Assembly (NCBI GenBank): GCA_020226215.1
Contig: CM035235.1
Location: 73,309,283 to 73,373,282 of the forward strand
DNA length: 64,000 bases
Reading direction: 5' to 3'
Source of the DNA: Sindora glabra
Lineage: Eukaryota; Streptophyta; Magnoliopsida; Fabales; Fabaceae
Part shown: positions 32,710 through 43,946 of the stretch, in pieces
How the letters are laid out: the number at the start of each line of letters is the position of its first letter
Position numbering within the stretch: position 1 is the first letter of the stretch
Position numbers and translations under genes: made by a program
The notes under the pieces: model-generated
What the model was told of the DNA's origin: nothing
Seen by the model: the letters and a program-made list of their open reading frames with translations, nothing else
Database searches by the model: none

Positions 32710-33930
32710 AAAAAAATCCTGATATAAAAGATGATTGATATTTGTTCCATATCATTGGGATTTGGCACAACGTTGACGTTCGTAAAGTTGATTTTTCTTT
32801 GATGATAAGAGTAGTTATCTGTCTAACGCAAGTTGGATTAATATTGACAAGCTGCAAGAGCCGTTAATTGCAGGTAAACATTAAAGACTAAATTCAGTGA
32901 TTATTCCCCTGCTAAATTTCTTAGTGTTAAGGATAACTTTCAAAAGTATTTAGTTTAAGTAACATATGATATTGTTTAAAAGTTTTTTAATATCTTAAAT
33001 TCAACTTCAAAACTTTATGTATATATATTTAATGAGTTAACAACTCTTATCAATAAAAAATAAAAATAAAATAACTCTACATTAATTAAAATACGAATAA
33101 TATGTAATTTTAACATCAAAACTTGAATTTTGGACACCAGAAATTTTGCAGACTTATATATGTTCAATGACTTCACCACATCTATGCTAAAAAGATAAAA
33201 TAAAATTAAATAAAATAACTCTACGCTAATTGAAATCTGAATAATATGTTGTTTTAACATCAAAACTTGAATTTTGCACATCAGAAATTTTGCAGACTTG
33301 GATTACAAAAACCTAACAAGTGTACTTATTTTAGTCCATTAAATTAATCATGTCCAAAAAAAATCTTGATTTTATAATCCATTTTCCAAATTAAAGATGA
33401 AAAGGTTAAATATTAGTATTTTAGTAATATAATAATATTTGATATTATCTTAAAAATTAAATTTAAAATTTTATATATATACATAATATTGGAAGGGAAG
33501 GTGGGGTTGGAGGTGAAAAAGAATTATTAAACACGAGTCTGGGGGCAACATCATGAAATATATCACAGATGCACCAACAACACATCCTCTTAATTTCCAT
33601 GCTCTCATCAATGTAATTCCAACAAACTTGGTATGATTCAACGTTGAAAAACACGGCTCTCAAATTCCATTCCTTTTCTGCCATAATTTTGCCTATCTTT
33701 TTTGCGAGCACGATACTGTGACGTGAGTACAGACTTGTGCAATGTGTCTGTGACAATGGTGTTGCACGTGTATATTAGTTTAAGGACGTGACCAAAAATC
33801 AAGAGGCAAGGACAAACAAAATTTAATTTTATAAAAAAATTGAAAAAAGGAAGAAAAAGGAAGGAAAGTTGGGCGAGGAGAAGAAAAACCAAATGGGTGA
33901 CACATGCAAAGGTAAAGCACAAATTTCTTA
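32710..33930. repeat. Anonymous repeat, copy A part 1 (direct copy of 42,485-43,400)
   Basis: Several blocks align in the same order and orientation as downstream of SmD3: GGGATTTGGCACAACGTT (A) with GGGTTTGGCACAATGTT (B); CTTAATTTCCATGCTCTCAT in both; GGATTACAAAAACCTAAC with GGATTACGAGACCTAAC; ATGAAATATATCA in both. Spacing differs through indels. On the minus strand both copies share an ORF-like segment around DESMEIKR and DIFH. The nature of the repeat is unknown. Confidence 0.6.
33071..33300. repeat. Tandem duplication, period 154 bp, inside copy A
   Basis: Two units beginning ATAACTCTAC at 33,071 and 33,225, both ending near CAGAAATTTTGCAGACTT. Copy B has only one equivalent unit, so the duplication happened after the copies separated or was lost in B. 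Confidence 0.75.
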
Positions 33931-34125
33931 ACTACCAATTCTATCTTTAATTTTTAGAATAAATTATACTGATTTCCTCTAAAATTTAGGTTAATTGCAC
34001 TTTCATTCTTCCATTTTTCAATTTTAGCACCGGACCTCCCTACCAAATTCATTATTAATACACTCCCTTTTTCCGTTTTTAAATTTTAGTGGTAGGTCTC
34101 CATCATAATTTCATTATTAATATTA
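33931..34125. other. Start of AT-rich insert in copy A
   Basis: Holds a roughly 65-base degenerate internal repeat (GGACCTCC...ATTAATAC and GTAGGTCTCC...ATTAATAT). Homology to the downstream copy B stops at about 33,930 and resumes at about 39,440. Confidence 0.4.
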
Positions 34126-34616
34126 TCTCTTTTCTTGAAATGATTTTTTTGTTAGGTATTATGGTCAATATTAATCAAATATGAGTTTATATTTTCATGA
34201 AAATTTTGCTCTTATATCATAACTTTGAAGTTTTAAAAGAGGCTCTTTACAGACAAATTTAATTTAGAATGAACTCATTTCCTTTTTACTTATTGAATAA
34301 TAAATAATAAGAGGGGACCACAAAACTAGATTGAATTCAGTAATCTCTTTTCTAATACAATCTTTTCCAATAAAATATAAACTCCAAAGTTAATACAATC
34401 TCTTTTCTTGAAATGATTTTTTGTTAGGCATTATGGTTAATATTGATCAAATATGAGTCTATATTTTCATGACAATTTTGCTCCTGCATCATAACTTTGA
34501 AGTTTCAAAAGGGGTTCTTTGTAGACAAATTTAATTTAGAATGAACTCATTTCCTTGATATTTATTGAATAATAAACAATAAAGGGGAACCATAAAACTA
34601 GATTGCATTGAGTAAA
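34126..34616. repeat. Two-copy tandem repeat, period 273 bp
   Basis: Units begin TCTCTTTTCTTGAAATGATT at 34,126 and 34,399 and remain very similar for about 218 bases (ATCAAATATGAGT.TATATT, GACAAATTTAATTTAGAATG, AAACTAGATTG). No coding frame. Confidence 0.8.
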
Positions 34617-36369
34617 TGTAATTACATCATCTTCATAAATAATGGAATCCTTATAATAACATTAAACATATGGAATACCGAATATCCATTATGTTATTTT
34701 GGTATTTAAGCTTAATTTTATAGATGATCAAAAACTAGTTAAGACACATTAAGAATGCAGGTGGACCAAGATGAAAGGAGATATCACTTAAGGCCGAGAA
34801 TTATCTTCAGGGAGTTACTTGCCTATAAAGCATAAAACCAAATAGACAGGTTGCTTCCTAATTATGTGTCATAAAATGAATGAAAATAGAATTCCATAAA
34901 ATTGATGTAAAATTACAAAAGTCTTATTGCATGTGAGGATTTTTTATCTTATCTTGCATCACATTTCAAAAATTCGGGTCACAATTCTAGAATTAGAAAA
35001 TGATGAATGCCCAAAATTTTTAGAAGCTACAGAATTGTTGCTTTAAAAAAGAAAATGCATATGGTTAATGTGATATCAATGCTAGATCTCATAGAGACAT
35101 AAATGCTAAATAACCTGACTCCAATTAATAGAATATTTGACTTAATTTCAATTAGGTGAAAGCTAAAATGAACTAAAATATTTGAACTAACTTCTTAAAA
35201 CCCAGAGAAAAGTCATGAACATAAGCAATTTCAAATTCTGCAAACTTTCAACCTAAATTTTTTTCATTATTAACATAAGTCCAACTAAACAATATCAAAA
35301 GTAACAATCCAAATAATGGATGGCATCCAATACATAATACATATTGATAGACATCTATTTTTCCTTGTAACTCCATTGAATTATGGGTTTAAACACCTCA
35401 CTACAAAAAAGAAAATCGATCTTTGCTTCCAAGGTTTACTGCCTAAAATTGATTCTATGTTTCCATACTTTCTCTCAAGCTCAAAATACTAACCAATCAT
35501 TTTCCTTCCACAATCATCATCATCTTCCCTTGGATATTGTTTTTATTTCTTCTAATGGTGGAATTTTGGAAAAGAAAAACAAGAATGAGTTTGTAAGTTC
35601 TCCACTTATTTTTATTGCAAACTCATATATGTCTTCATTAGCTCTAGAGAAAAGTCTATAATGGATTTCTTGCTCTTTTAAGTTTCAATTTATATATCAT
35701 CATATGAATCATTTTTGTGTAAGTCACCTTTGTCCTTAAAATTCTTTTAAGAGGAAGTGTAATTCCATGAATGTTGTTGCCTTAAAATATGGATTTCATC
35801 AAGATGTTGCCATTGTTCCAAGCCTAAATCTTAGGTGAAATGAAGAAAGTTGTGAAATGGCAAGAAATTAAAGGTTTGTTTATCTATTATTTTTAAAAAT
35901 AATTTTTTATGTTTTTAAAAAATAAAGAATCTATTTGAAAATCTACTCCTAAAAACTATGACTCTATATATATAACTCAAAAACAAAAGAACAAAAATAA
36001 TTTTTATATGTTTTCAGAATTTATTTTCTTATTTTGAATATCAATTTTATAAATAAATAAAATATATTCTTATTTACAATACCTACTATCTTCTAATCAT
36101 AGTTTTTCTTCAAATCAAATATAATTCTTAAAAAAATTAAAAATAAGTTTTAAGAATAATCTTTGAAAATATAAAAATAAAGATATATCCAAATATATTC
36201 TAAAGTTTCAACACTAAAAGCATTTGTTTGCCCTTCTTTTAGTCTCTAAAGATATTTTGATCAATAAATGACCCCATTCAATTCTATTAGCTTTAGGGCG
36301 ATAAACACCAAAATTAAAAACACGAGAGATGAGACTATAATAAGCCAAAATCTTAAGCGAGGTAAGTGT
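34617..36369. other. AT-rich region without a recognised gene
   Basis: A 92-codon + strand ORF (35,383-35,661) resembles no known family. 35,872-36,210 has AT-rich ends that are loosely inverted (TTTGTTTATCTATTATTTTT against the reverse complement of the right end) with TAAAG at both sides, possibly a very old MITE. Confidence 0.3.
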
Positions 36370-37970
36370 AATTTATCCTAATTTTTATTATTGAGTGATT
36401 CATGCATTGTTTTTTTGCTCTTTTTATTTAATTCATTACGTTGTTCTTTTTCTTTATATCCTTTCTTCATAAATCACAATATTTTACCCTTTTTTTTTCA
36501 TATACACGGCTCCTATTTTATTTATAACTACGTATTCTGTATAACATTTATTATTTTATAATTTTTGCATTATTTTCTTCTTTTTATTTGATCTATTGTA
36601 TGTTTTTCATTTTCACTACTATTATTTATAATTTAGCCACTAACATCACTAAATAATATAGATATAATATAATATGTTTCATTTTTATTATAATAATATT
36701 TTAAATTAGTTAATATTTTAATGTAAAAAATATTGATTAAATTAATTAATTATGTACCTATTTTTAATAAATGTTTGAAAATTAAATCAAAATTATTTAT
36801 TAAAATTTTATAAATATGTTCATAGTTTCAAGTCTTAAAATTCAAATTAAATATACATCAAGTAAAATTTTGTCAAGATTTATATATTATATGCTATTTT
36901 GCTTCTTTATACCTAACTTATTGCATATTCTTTTTTAATTATTGTTGTTATTTACATTATAGACGTTAATATCATCCAATAGTATAATACAAATAAATAT
37001 ATTTTTTATTATACAAATATTTTACATAAGTTAAAAATTTAACTAATTAAATCACATATTTACATATTTTATTTTTAAATTTTATTATTTTATAACTCAC
37101 AAACTAATTCTCTTCCTTTTTTTTCAATTTCATTGCATGGTTTTCATTTTTCTCAAACACTAATATTACTAAATATAATATGGAATATTATATTTTTAGA
37201 AAAAATTATAAACAAGCAGAAATATTAATATAGAAAATATTAATTGAACTAATTATTTTCATATTATATGCATGAAAAAATATTTCAAAATTAAAGTCAA
37301 ATATATTTATTTAAATTTTATTTATGTTTTCTTAATATCAATTTTTATATTTTTTATTTTAAACTAAATATATCTGAATTAGGATTTTGACAAAATTTTA
37401 CAATTCATTCACCGTTCCTCTGCCTTTTATTACATTACAAGTTTTTGGTTTTTCTACTCATCCCTTTTATCCACAACTCAAATATTAATATCATTACATA
37501 ATATAATATAATATAATATGTATTATAAAATTATTTTAAATAATTGAAAATTTTAATTTAATTTAATTATTTAATTATATATTCTATTTTAACTCTTATT
37601 ACTATATGATTCACACACTATCTTTTTTTTCATTTGCTCCATTGATTTTTTATTTTTATTTTATTTTTTTAAATCCATTTATATTATTTATAATTCAAAT
37701 ACTAATATAATTAAATAGTATAGAGATAAGATAATTTATCTCATTATTATTGTGAAAATATTTTTAAACATTATTAATCATTATAATTTTCTATATATTT
37801 TATTTTATTATAAAAGTATTTAAAATTTAAAATCATATTTATTTAATTATTTTAAAATTTTCATTATTTTTTATCAATTTTCAAGTTTATGTTTCAAATA
37901 AAATATATATTAATTAAAATTTTGTTGTCATTCAGAACTTCATGTTGAATATAATAATAACCTTAATGTA
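36370..37970. repeat. Degenerate AT-rich repeat array
   Basis: A motif of the form (A)ACTAATAT.A(C)TAAATA.TATA recurs at about 36,637, 36,961, 37,158, 37,479 and 37,703, each preceded by T-rich sequence with CATTG and GTTTTTCAT words. Spacing alternates at roughly 320 and 210 bases. It looks like an old tandem array, but copies are too diverged to set a unit by eye. Confidence 0.45.
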
Positions 37971-37981
37971 AAAGTGACTTA

Positions 37982-38318
37982 GAGTGTGTTTAGTTTGTAT
38001 TTTTAAAAACAGTTTTGTAGTTTTAAAAATAAAATAATAAAAAAACTTATTTATTTAAGTGTTTTCTCTTTTCACTTTTAAAAATTATTTTCAAAACATG
38101 TGTTTTAAAAATAAGAAAATAAGAAGAATTTTAAGTTATTCTTATTTTTTTATTTCCAAAACATATTTCATTAATGGTATTTCTGTAATTTAAAGTTATT
38201 TTTAAAATTACTTATCAAATACATTCTTTTCTTTGCTTGTTTTTGAAAATTGCTTTTAAAACATAATTTACAAAACTGTTTTGAGAATAAAAAATTGAAA
38301 ATACAAATAAACGCACTC
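37982..38318. mobile_element. Tourist-like MITE (337 bp), TTA target duplication
   Basis: Left end GAGTGTGTTTAGTTTGTATTTTT; right end reverse complemented GAGTGCGTTTATTTGTATTTT. Both sides are flanked by TTA (37,979-37,981 and 38,319-38,321). A 3-bp TTA duplication with GTGTTTGGTTTG-like ends is the PIF/Harbinger Tourist signature. AAACAGTTTTGTA words mirror each other just inside the ends. No transposase. Confidence 0.8.
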
Positions 38319-38321
38319 TTA

Positions 38322-39439
38322 CTTTTCTCTGTACTTTTGCTTCTTTTTTTTTCTCATTGGAAGAGTAACTATAATATGTGTAAATTTTTATCCTCATATA
38401 CGAGAAATTTTAAGTGCTCTTTGCAGTACAACTCTCTTCCCCCCCCCCAATTAATCATTCTTATTCTTCCCTTTTTTCTACATTTTATAATAATTATTAA
38501 AATAAATAAATAATATATTATATTATATGCATCCCTTATAATGTATTATTTATATGTAAAATCAGTGCAATGATTTCATTGTGTTTTCTTTGATTATTTT
38601 TTAGTTTCGAAGATGCATTTGTATTTATAGTTAAAAAATTGAATATAAATAAATTAATAATATCATTTTAAATGTACGTAAACTAGATATTTATACACTT
38701 CATATAAGTTTTTTATTGCCCGCTGAAAATATTACTTGATACAAGTTTTTGTTTTTTTTTTTACGAGAGTTATAATTTTTTCTTCCATTTTTTTCTACAC
38801 TTCATCTATAATATATATATATATATTTGTTGAAAGAAGAACCTCCAAAATTAAAATATAAAGTATAATTAATTATAATTTTTATATATGATAATATGAT
38901 TATAAAAATATACAAAATAATTTATAAGTTTTATTTAATTTTAACAATAGATTAAATTAGTCACATCAAAAGTTACTGTACAATTTCAAGCATAGCGAAT
39001 CTTCGTATATTCTTTCTCTTTTGCTCTTAAAGAATTTTTACTTTTAAATTTATGAAGTTAAATTATATACATAATAAACAATTGAAATTATGATTAGTAG
39101 TTTGAAACATTTTTTTAAAAAAGGATAGTAAATTCTCATATTATTTACTATAATTTGCTGAATATATTTATGTAAATTTACAAAGTAAATCAACTTTATC
39201 GTAAGACATCTATTTTTACGTTAAAAGCTGTGCATAGCAAGGGATAAAACTAGTACTAAATTGGCGTAAAATGTATAAAATTAACGCAGACGTTAAAATA
39301 TTTTTTGAAAATGATATTATAAAACATTTGTAGTATCAATATAATTAATGTGTACACAATCTTTTGAATTTTAATTTAGTGGTTTGATTCAATGATATGT
39401 GTATTTTTATCTTTTAACGCTACTAATCTAATATTTTTT
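38322..39439. other. AT-rich intergenic DNA
   Basis: A C9 run at 38,441-38,449 and an (AT)n run at about 38,811-38,825. No gene or clear element seen. Confidence 0.4.
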
Positions 39440-39545
39440 CTCTCTCCTGTTATAGAACGTATTCCATACTTCAGACAATAAATGGACTCTCTTCACGTAT
39501 TAGGTCAACATAAAAGAAATGACTTCTGCTGCGAATTTTGAATTT
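39440..39545. repeat. Anonymous repeat, copy A part 2
   Basis: Resumes homology with copy B: ATTCCATACTTCAGACAATA here, ATTCCATACTTGAAACAATA at about 43,438; CTCTTCACGTATTAGGT here, CTTTTCACGCATTGGTT there; GCTGCGAATTTTGAA here, GCTACGCATTTCGAA there. Confidence 0.55.
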
Positions 39546-39849
39546 AGATGGGAGAGCATGACCTTAAATATTTTTTAATTTTTAAAATTTAAAATATTTA
39601 TTTAATAAACTTTTTTTAAAATATATTTTTGGAATTATAATTTAAAATAGAAAAATAGAAATAAATTTTTAATATTTTTAATTTATTTTTTTGGTCTAAA
39701 TATCATTAAATGAAATATTTTTTAATTTACTTATTCACGTGCTCTTTTTTATTTTTAATTTAAAAATAATTTTTGAAAAATTAATTTCTAAAAATAGAAA
39801 AATCGAAAACATATTCAAACCAATCCTAAATTCTCTTTTAGCAAATTAT

Positions 39850-39869
39850 CCCCCCCCCCAAAAAAAAAA
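39850..39869. repeat. C10-A10 junction upstream of SmD3
   Basis: Ten C followed by ten A about 140 bases before the SmD3 ATG, at the edge of the promoter/5' UTR. Same form as the tract at 6,143. Confidence 0.8.
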
Positions 39870-40007
39870 CCTCTTTCGGAGCGGGTTGTGGCTTTGGGTG
39901 CCCGCCTGGTTGGGGCCCGTTAAATTCAACACAGCTCTTGTAAAACCGGCAGAAGTCGTCGACGAAGGTTCACTAGGGTTTTGCGCAGAAAATTGTAAAA
40001 GGAAGCC

Positions 40008-42136
40008 ATGAGCAGAAGCTTGGGAATCCCGGTGAAACTTCTACACGAGGCCTCGGGTCACGTGGTCACGGTCGAGCTCAAGAGTGGGGAACTATACAGA
40101 GGAAGCATGATTGAGTGCGAGGACAACTGGAACTGTCAACTTGAGAACATAACCTATACTGCCAAGGTATGACTAACCACTCTTTGTGTGTAGTTTTAGT
40201 ACTCTCTTCTGTTGAACTGTTCATGATCTTTATTTTGAGTTTAGTTTCATTCATAGAGCTTGGATTGCTGATTCGGGCTTCTTCGCTACAAGTTCACGAT
40301 GAATGCTGAACCAATTAGTGTGTATTATTGAAATTTTTAGAACCCTAGGTGACACAATCAATTTTCGGAAGCTGAAAAATGTCGTGTATAGGGGCTGTCG
40401 GTCATATTTCGTGGGGTTGAAATTGAACCAGTTATTTTGGTTATATTAGAGATAATCATCGATCCAATTGAGATTGTAATAGTTGCGATTCAACTTGTGA
40501 AGAGCTGAGACCTCAGAGATGAACTTATTTTGGTTATATTAGAGATAATCATCGATCCAGTTAAGATTGTCATAGTTGCGATTCAACTTGCGAAGAGCTG
40601 AGACCTCTTGATTTAGGCCATAGCTCTTTGGGTTTCTCAAATTCATAGGGGAAGAGAGAGGAGGTCCAAATCTTGCCCTTTCCTTATCTGAGGGAATTCC
40701 TACAGCCCAGAAGTAAGTTTATTTTTAGTAGTGGAGTAGCTGTGGAGTTTTCGATTGGGAATCAAAGAGGATAGGTTACAATCTTACTGACTAATGACAG
40801 TGTAGTTGTGTAATAAATAGTTTTGTATAAAATTAGATTTGGTTTCAGTTAAATGTGACTTGGAAAAGGTAGGGAATTTAGAAAGCAAGCAATGTAGATA
40901 CAGTAGGAAAACCTGATGCATCAATTTTCCTGATGTAGCTCATTTTTTCTTCCACACCAGAATATCCAACTACAATTGATGCTGCAGATGGTTATGCATA
41001 TCCAATTATACTTTTCCTTGGCATAATTTTAGTGGGGTGAACTATTATACCAATTCCTTTTTGTAGAGCATTCTTATCACTTTGAATAAAGTTCGGGAGA
41101 CTTTCTTCAGCAGTAGGTTACTAGGTTTTATGAATCAACCAGCTAGAAAATTTTCTAATGCTTTAGTTATTGATTATATATATATTAACTAAGGAGGGGA
41201 CTGAACTGCTAAGGACATTCTTGGCAGCAGATCCTCCTGTGGTGACTGGTGCAGACTTACAGATTTGACCAACTTGACCTCTGAAATATGTGATTAATTT
41301 AGAACATTGCTTCATGCCTACTTTGCTTGTCTGTACTTTCAGTCTTTCCCTGTTTTCTATGTTTTGGTGAAGATATATCATATGCTGATACCAAATTTAA
41401 GTGGGCTATTCAGTTTTAGATTTCATAGAGGCAATCTGTCTTCTGCATTCAATTATATTTAATTAACATTTATACTCAACTTCACATTAGTTGGCATTAA
41501 TGGCCAAATTTTCATCAGGATGGAAAAACATCACAACTAGAACATGTATTTATTCGAGGCAGCAAAGTCAGGTATGAACTATAAGTTATTCACATTCTGA
41601 AAAAGATTATATATTATTTCTGTGTCAATGCTGTGAATTGATGTGAGTTTTAACAGGTTTATGGTTATACCAGACATGCTGAAGAATGCCCCTATGTTTA
41701 AACGCTTAGATGCTAGGATTAAGGTAAGTCTCGATTTTCAACTTTCAAGTGATTAAATTCTGCTTTTTTGGGTATATATTTGCATCTGTAATTTTGCTTT
41801 CTGAAACTCTTGAAGGGCAAGGGTACATCACTTGGAGTTGGTAGAGGCAGAGCAGTTGCAATGCGAGCAAAGGTACTCCTTATTATGACCCTTTTCTTCT
41901 CAAGTGTGAAAACGTTGATTTCCATTTGATCCTGCATAAGATGTATTGGGGTATGATTTTTGTTTCTCAGCTTAAAGGAAAATCCAAGTCCCGCTAGTTT
42001 GAAGAATGTGTTGATGTTAAAGTTTAACCTCATGTTTGTTGTGTGAGTTGTTTAACATGATGTTTCTGTGTAGGCTCAAGCTGCTGGCCGTGGAGCAGCA
42101 CCTGGTAGGGGAGCTGCACCACCTGTGCGGAGGTGA
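40008..42136 (+). CDS. SmD3: Small nuclear ribonucleoprotein SmD3
   Basis: Five exons: 40,008-40,166; 41,519-41,571; 41,657-41,723; 41,816-41,872; 42,074-42,136. All are GT-AG and join in frame to 132 residues, the usual plant SmD3 length. SmD3 is one of seven core Sm proteins forming the ring around U1, U2, U4 and U5 snRNA in the spliceosome. Visible: Sm1 motif (SGHVVTVELKSGELYRGSMIECEDNWNCQL split across about residues 16-45, with the invariant G and N), Sm2 motif (HVFIRGSKVRFMVIPDML, about 62-79), and a C-terminal RG-rich tail (GRGRA, GRGAAPGRGAAPP) that is normally a target for symmetric arginine dimethylation. The start is the first ATG after a 5' leader containing CTAGGGTTTTG. Intron 1 (1,352 bp) carries a tandem duplication. 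Confidence 0.95.
40431..40607 (+). repeat. Tandem duplication in SmD3 intron 1, period 93 bp
   Basis: Two copies of about 84 bp (40,431-40,514 and 40,524-40,607) share TTGGTTATATTAGAGATAAT, CATCGATCCA and AGAGCTGAGACCTC with only a handful of differences, so the event is fairly recent. Confidence 0.88.
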
Positions 42137-42484
42137 TTAGACTTCAAGATGGCATCTTACCTATGCTTATGCGTATTGGATATGAAGAGCTATGGAATGC
42201 TTTTTTGTGTGGGGAGGGAGAAAATATCTTGACGGCACTTTATTAGATTGCTCTGTTTGATGTATTAAAGGCTCAAATTTTATTGACGTATTTGATATGG
42301 TCTCCTTGTATTTGGCATGTAGTTTCTATAATGATTCTGTGAAAATTTGTCTGTTAATGGACTAGGAGTTGTTGAATTATCCTGTGTACAATGCTTTAAT
42401 TCTTTAAGATTAAACAAATTTTTTCATAAAAATAATTGTAGTATTTTAGAAAAATGAGTGTATATAATTAGCGAATACTTGCTG

Positions 42485-43560
42485 AACTTACATTTTGAGA
42501 TAAAAGATTGGACGTTCTCCCATTTCTGATTGGGTTTGGCACAATGTTTAAGTTCATGAAGTTCAATCGTTTTTACAAGATGCATGAGCGGGGGTGCTTA
42601 GAGCGAAACAATATAGACGACGATCAATGTTTAGTGCACAAATAAATCCCTCAGATTTAACACGTTTATTTTGGGGACAATTCTGCATTAATTGAAATAT
42701 GAATGACAAAATATGTAGTTTAGCGACTTTCAGTTGTGACTTCAATCCTGCACACCAGAATGTTGCGAACTCGGATTACGAGACCTAACTAGGAGGCAAT
42801 TAATTATTTCTTATTGTAGTACTTCAATCATGTTAAAAAAAAAGCCTAGACTCAATTCAGTTTCATAATTAAAGAAAAAGGGAAGTTAAGTCACCTAAAG
42901 CAGAACTAAATATCAGAGTTGAAAATTGAGAAGACTAAATTATTTTAACTAACATTGAGAACTTGATTTGAAATTTATTGATCCCTATGTCTAAGACTGG
43001 TTCGTGCCCATTGAAGATGGGCAGGTTAGAGAATTGGTTGAAAAGCCAGTCAGGTTCGTGTTAAAAAAGGGAGGAAACAATATAAAAAGACAAACTCTTG
43101 AAATGGAGTTGTGGAAGAATGGCAGAAGCGCAAATATTAAACACAGAGAATGCAGCAGATATTTAGAGTGCAGCATTATGAAATATATCAAAGACGAACC
43201 ATCATATGCATTCTATCCTCTTAATTTCCATGCTCTCATCAACGCAATCCGATATCGGGAAACAGCACTCAAATTCCTTCTCTACCATAATGGGAGTGGT
43301 GGAAGAATGGCATTACCCGCGCAAATAGGTTAAAGGGCATAAGGACATGGCCAAAAAGCACCAGAGTCATGGACAAGCAGAATTTAATATAATAACTACC
43401 GAAATTTGGGTAGCAAGATCATCCCATTTCCCGCATATTCCATACTTGAAACAATAGATCAACCACTAAATATTCATCCATTCTTTTCACGCATTGGTTA
43501 AGCATAAATAATTCTTGCTACGCATTTCGAAACTTTACTATGAATCCCTTACATTTCATT
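42485..43560. repeat. Anonymous repeat, copy B (uninterrupted)
   Basis: Starts about 350 bases past the SmD3 stop and aligns piecewise to 32,710-33,930 plus 39,440-39,545 in the same order. It is therefore one continuous unit of about 1.1 kb. It ends near the OLA1 3' UTR. No known transposon ends were identified. Confidence 0.6.
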
Positions 43561-43946
43561 GAATGTATTACAAATTATGCAGACAGGCTAAACACTAATA
43601 GCTCCATCAATCAAAGTTCAAACCAAAATTTACATGGATGGATCAATCCAGGGTATCGGGTTTGATTAATCCAGCATGCAAGACTTGATGTGTCAGTTCG
43701 CGACGATCTTTTTCTATTTAACATGCTAATAAAAGCAGGCAGCAGAGCAGCAAAAGGTTGCCGTTTTACAAGCGGTCAAAGACTAGTCAATAACCAAGAC
43801 AACAAAATATATTCTATCAGAACCTCATAGCTAACATGGTCCAAAAATCTCATTTCAAGGTTTCACCAACAGCAAGGTGCGCCTAAACATATGTGCGCAC
43901 AGCCCAAGCGAAACACTGAATTATAGCCTCAAGTGAATTGCCAGTC

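Noticed and set aside
33463..33922. Minus-strand ORFs of 94-97 codons as a gene
   Set aside because: Kept only as part of the anonymous repeat. The shared DESMEIKR/DIFH piece is noted, but the B copy has a stop, so no gene is called.
35383..35661. 92-codon + strand ORF
   Set aside because: No family match and an AT-driven codon content; sits in the decayed insert.
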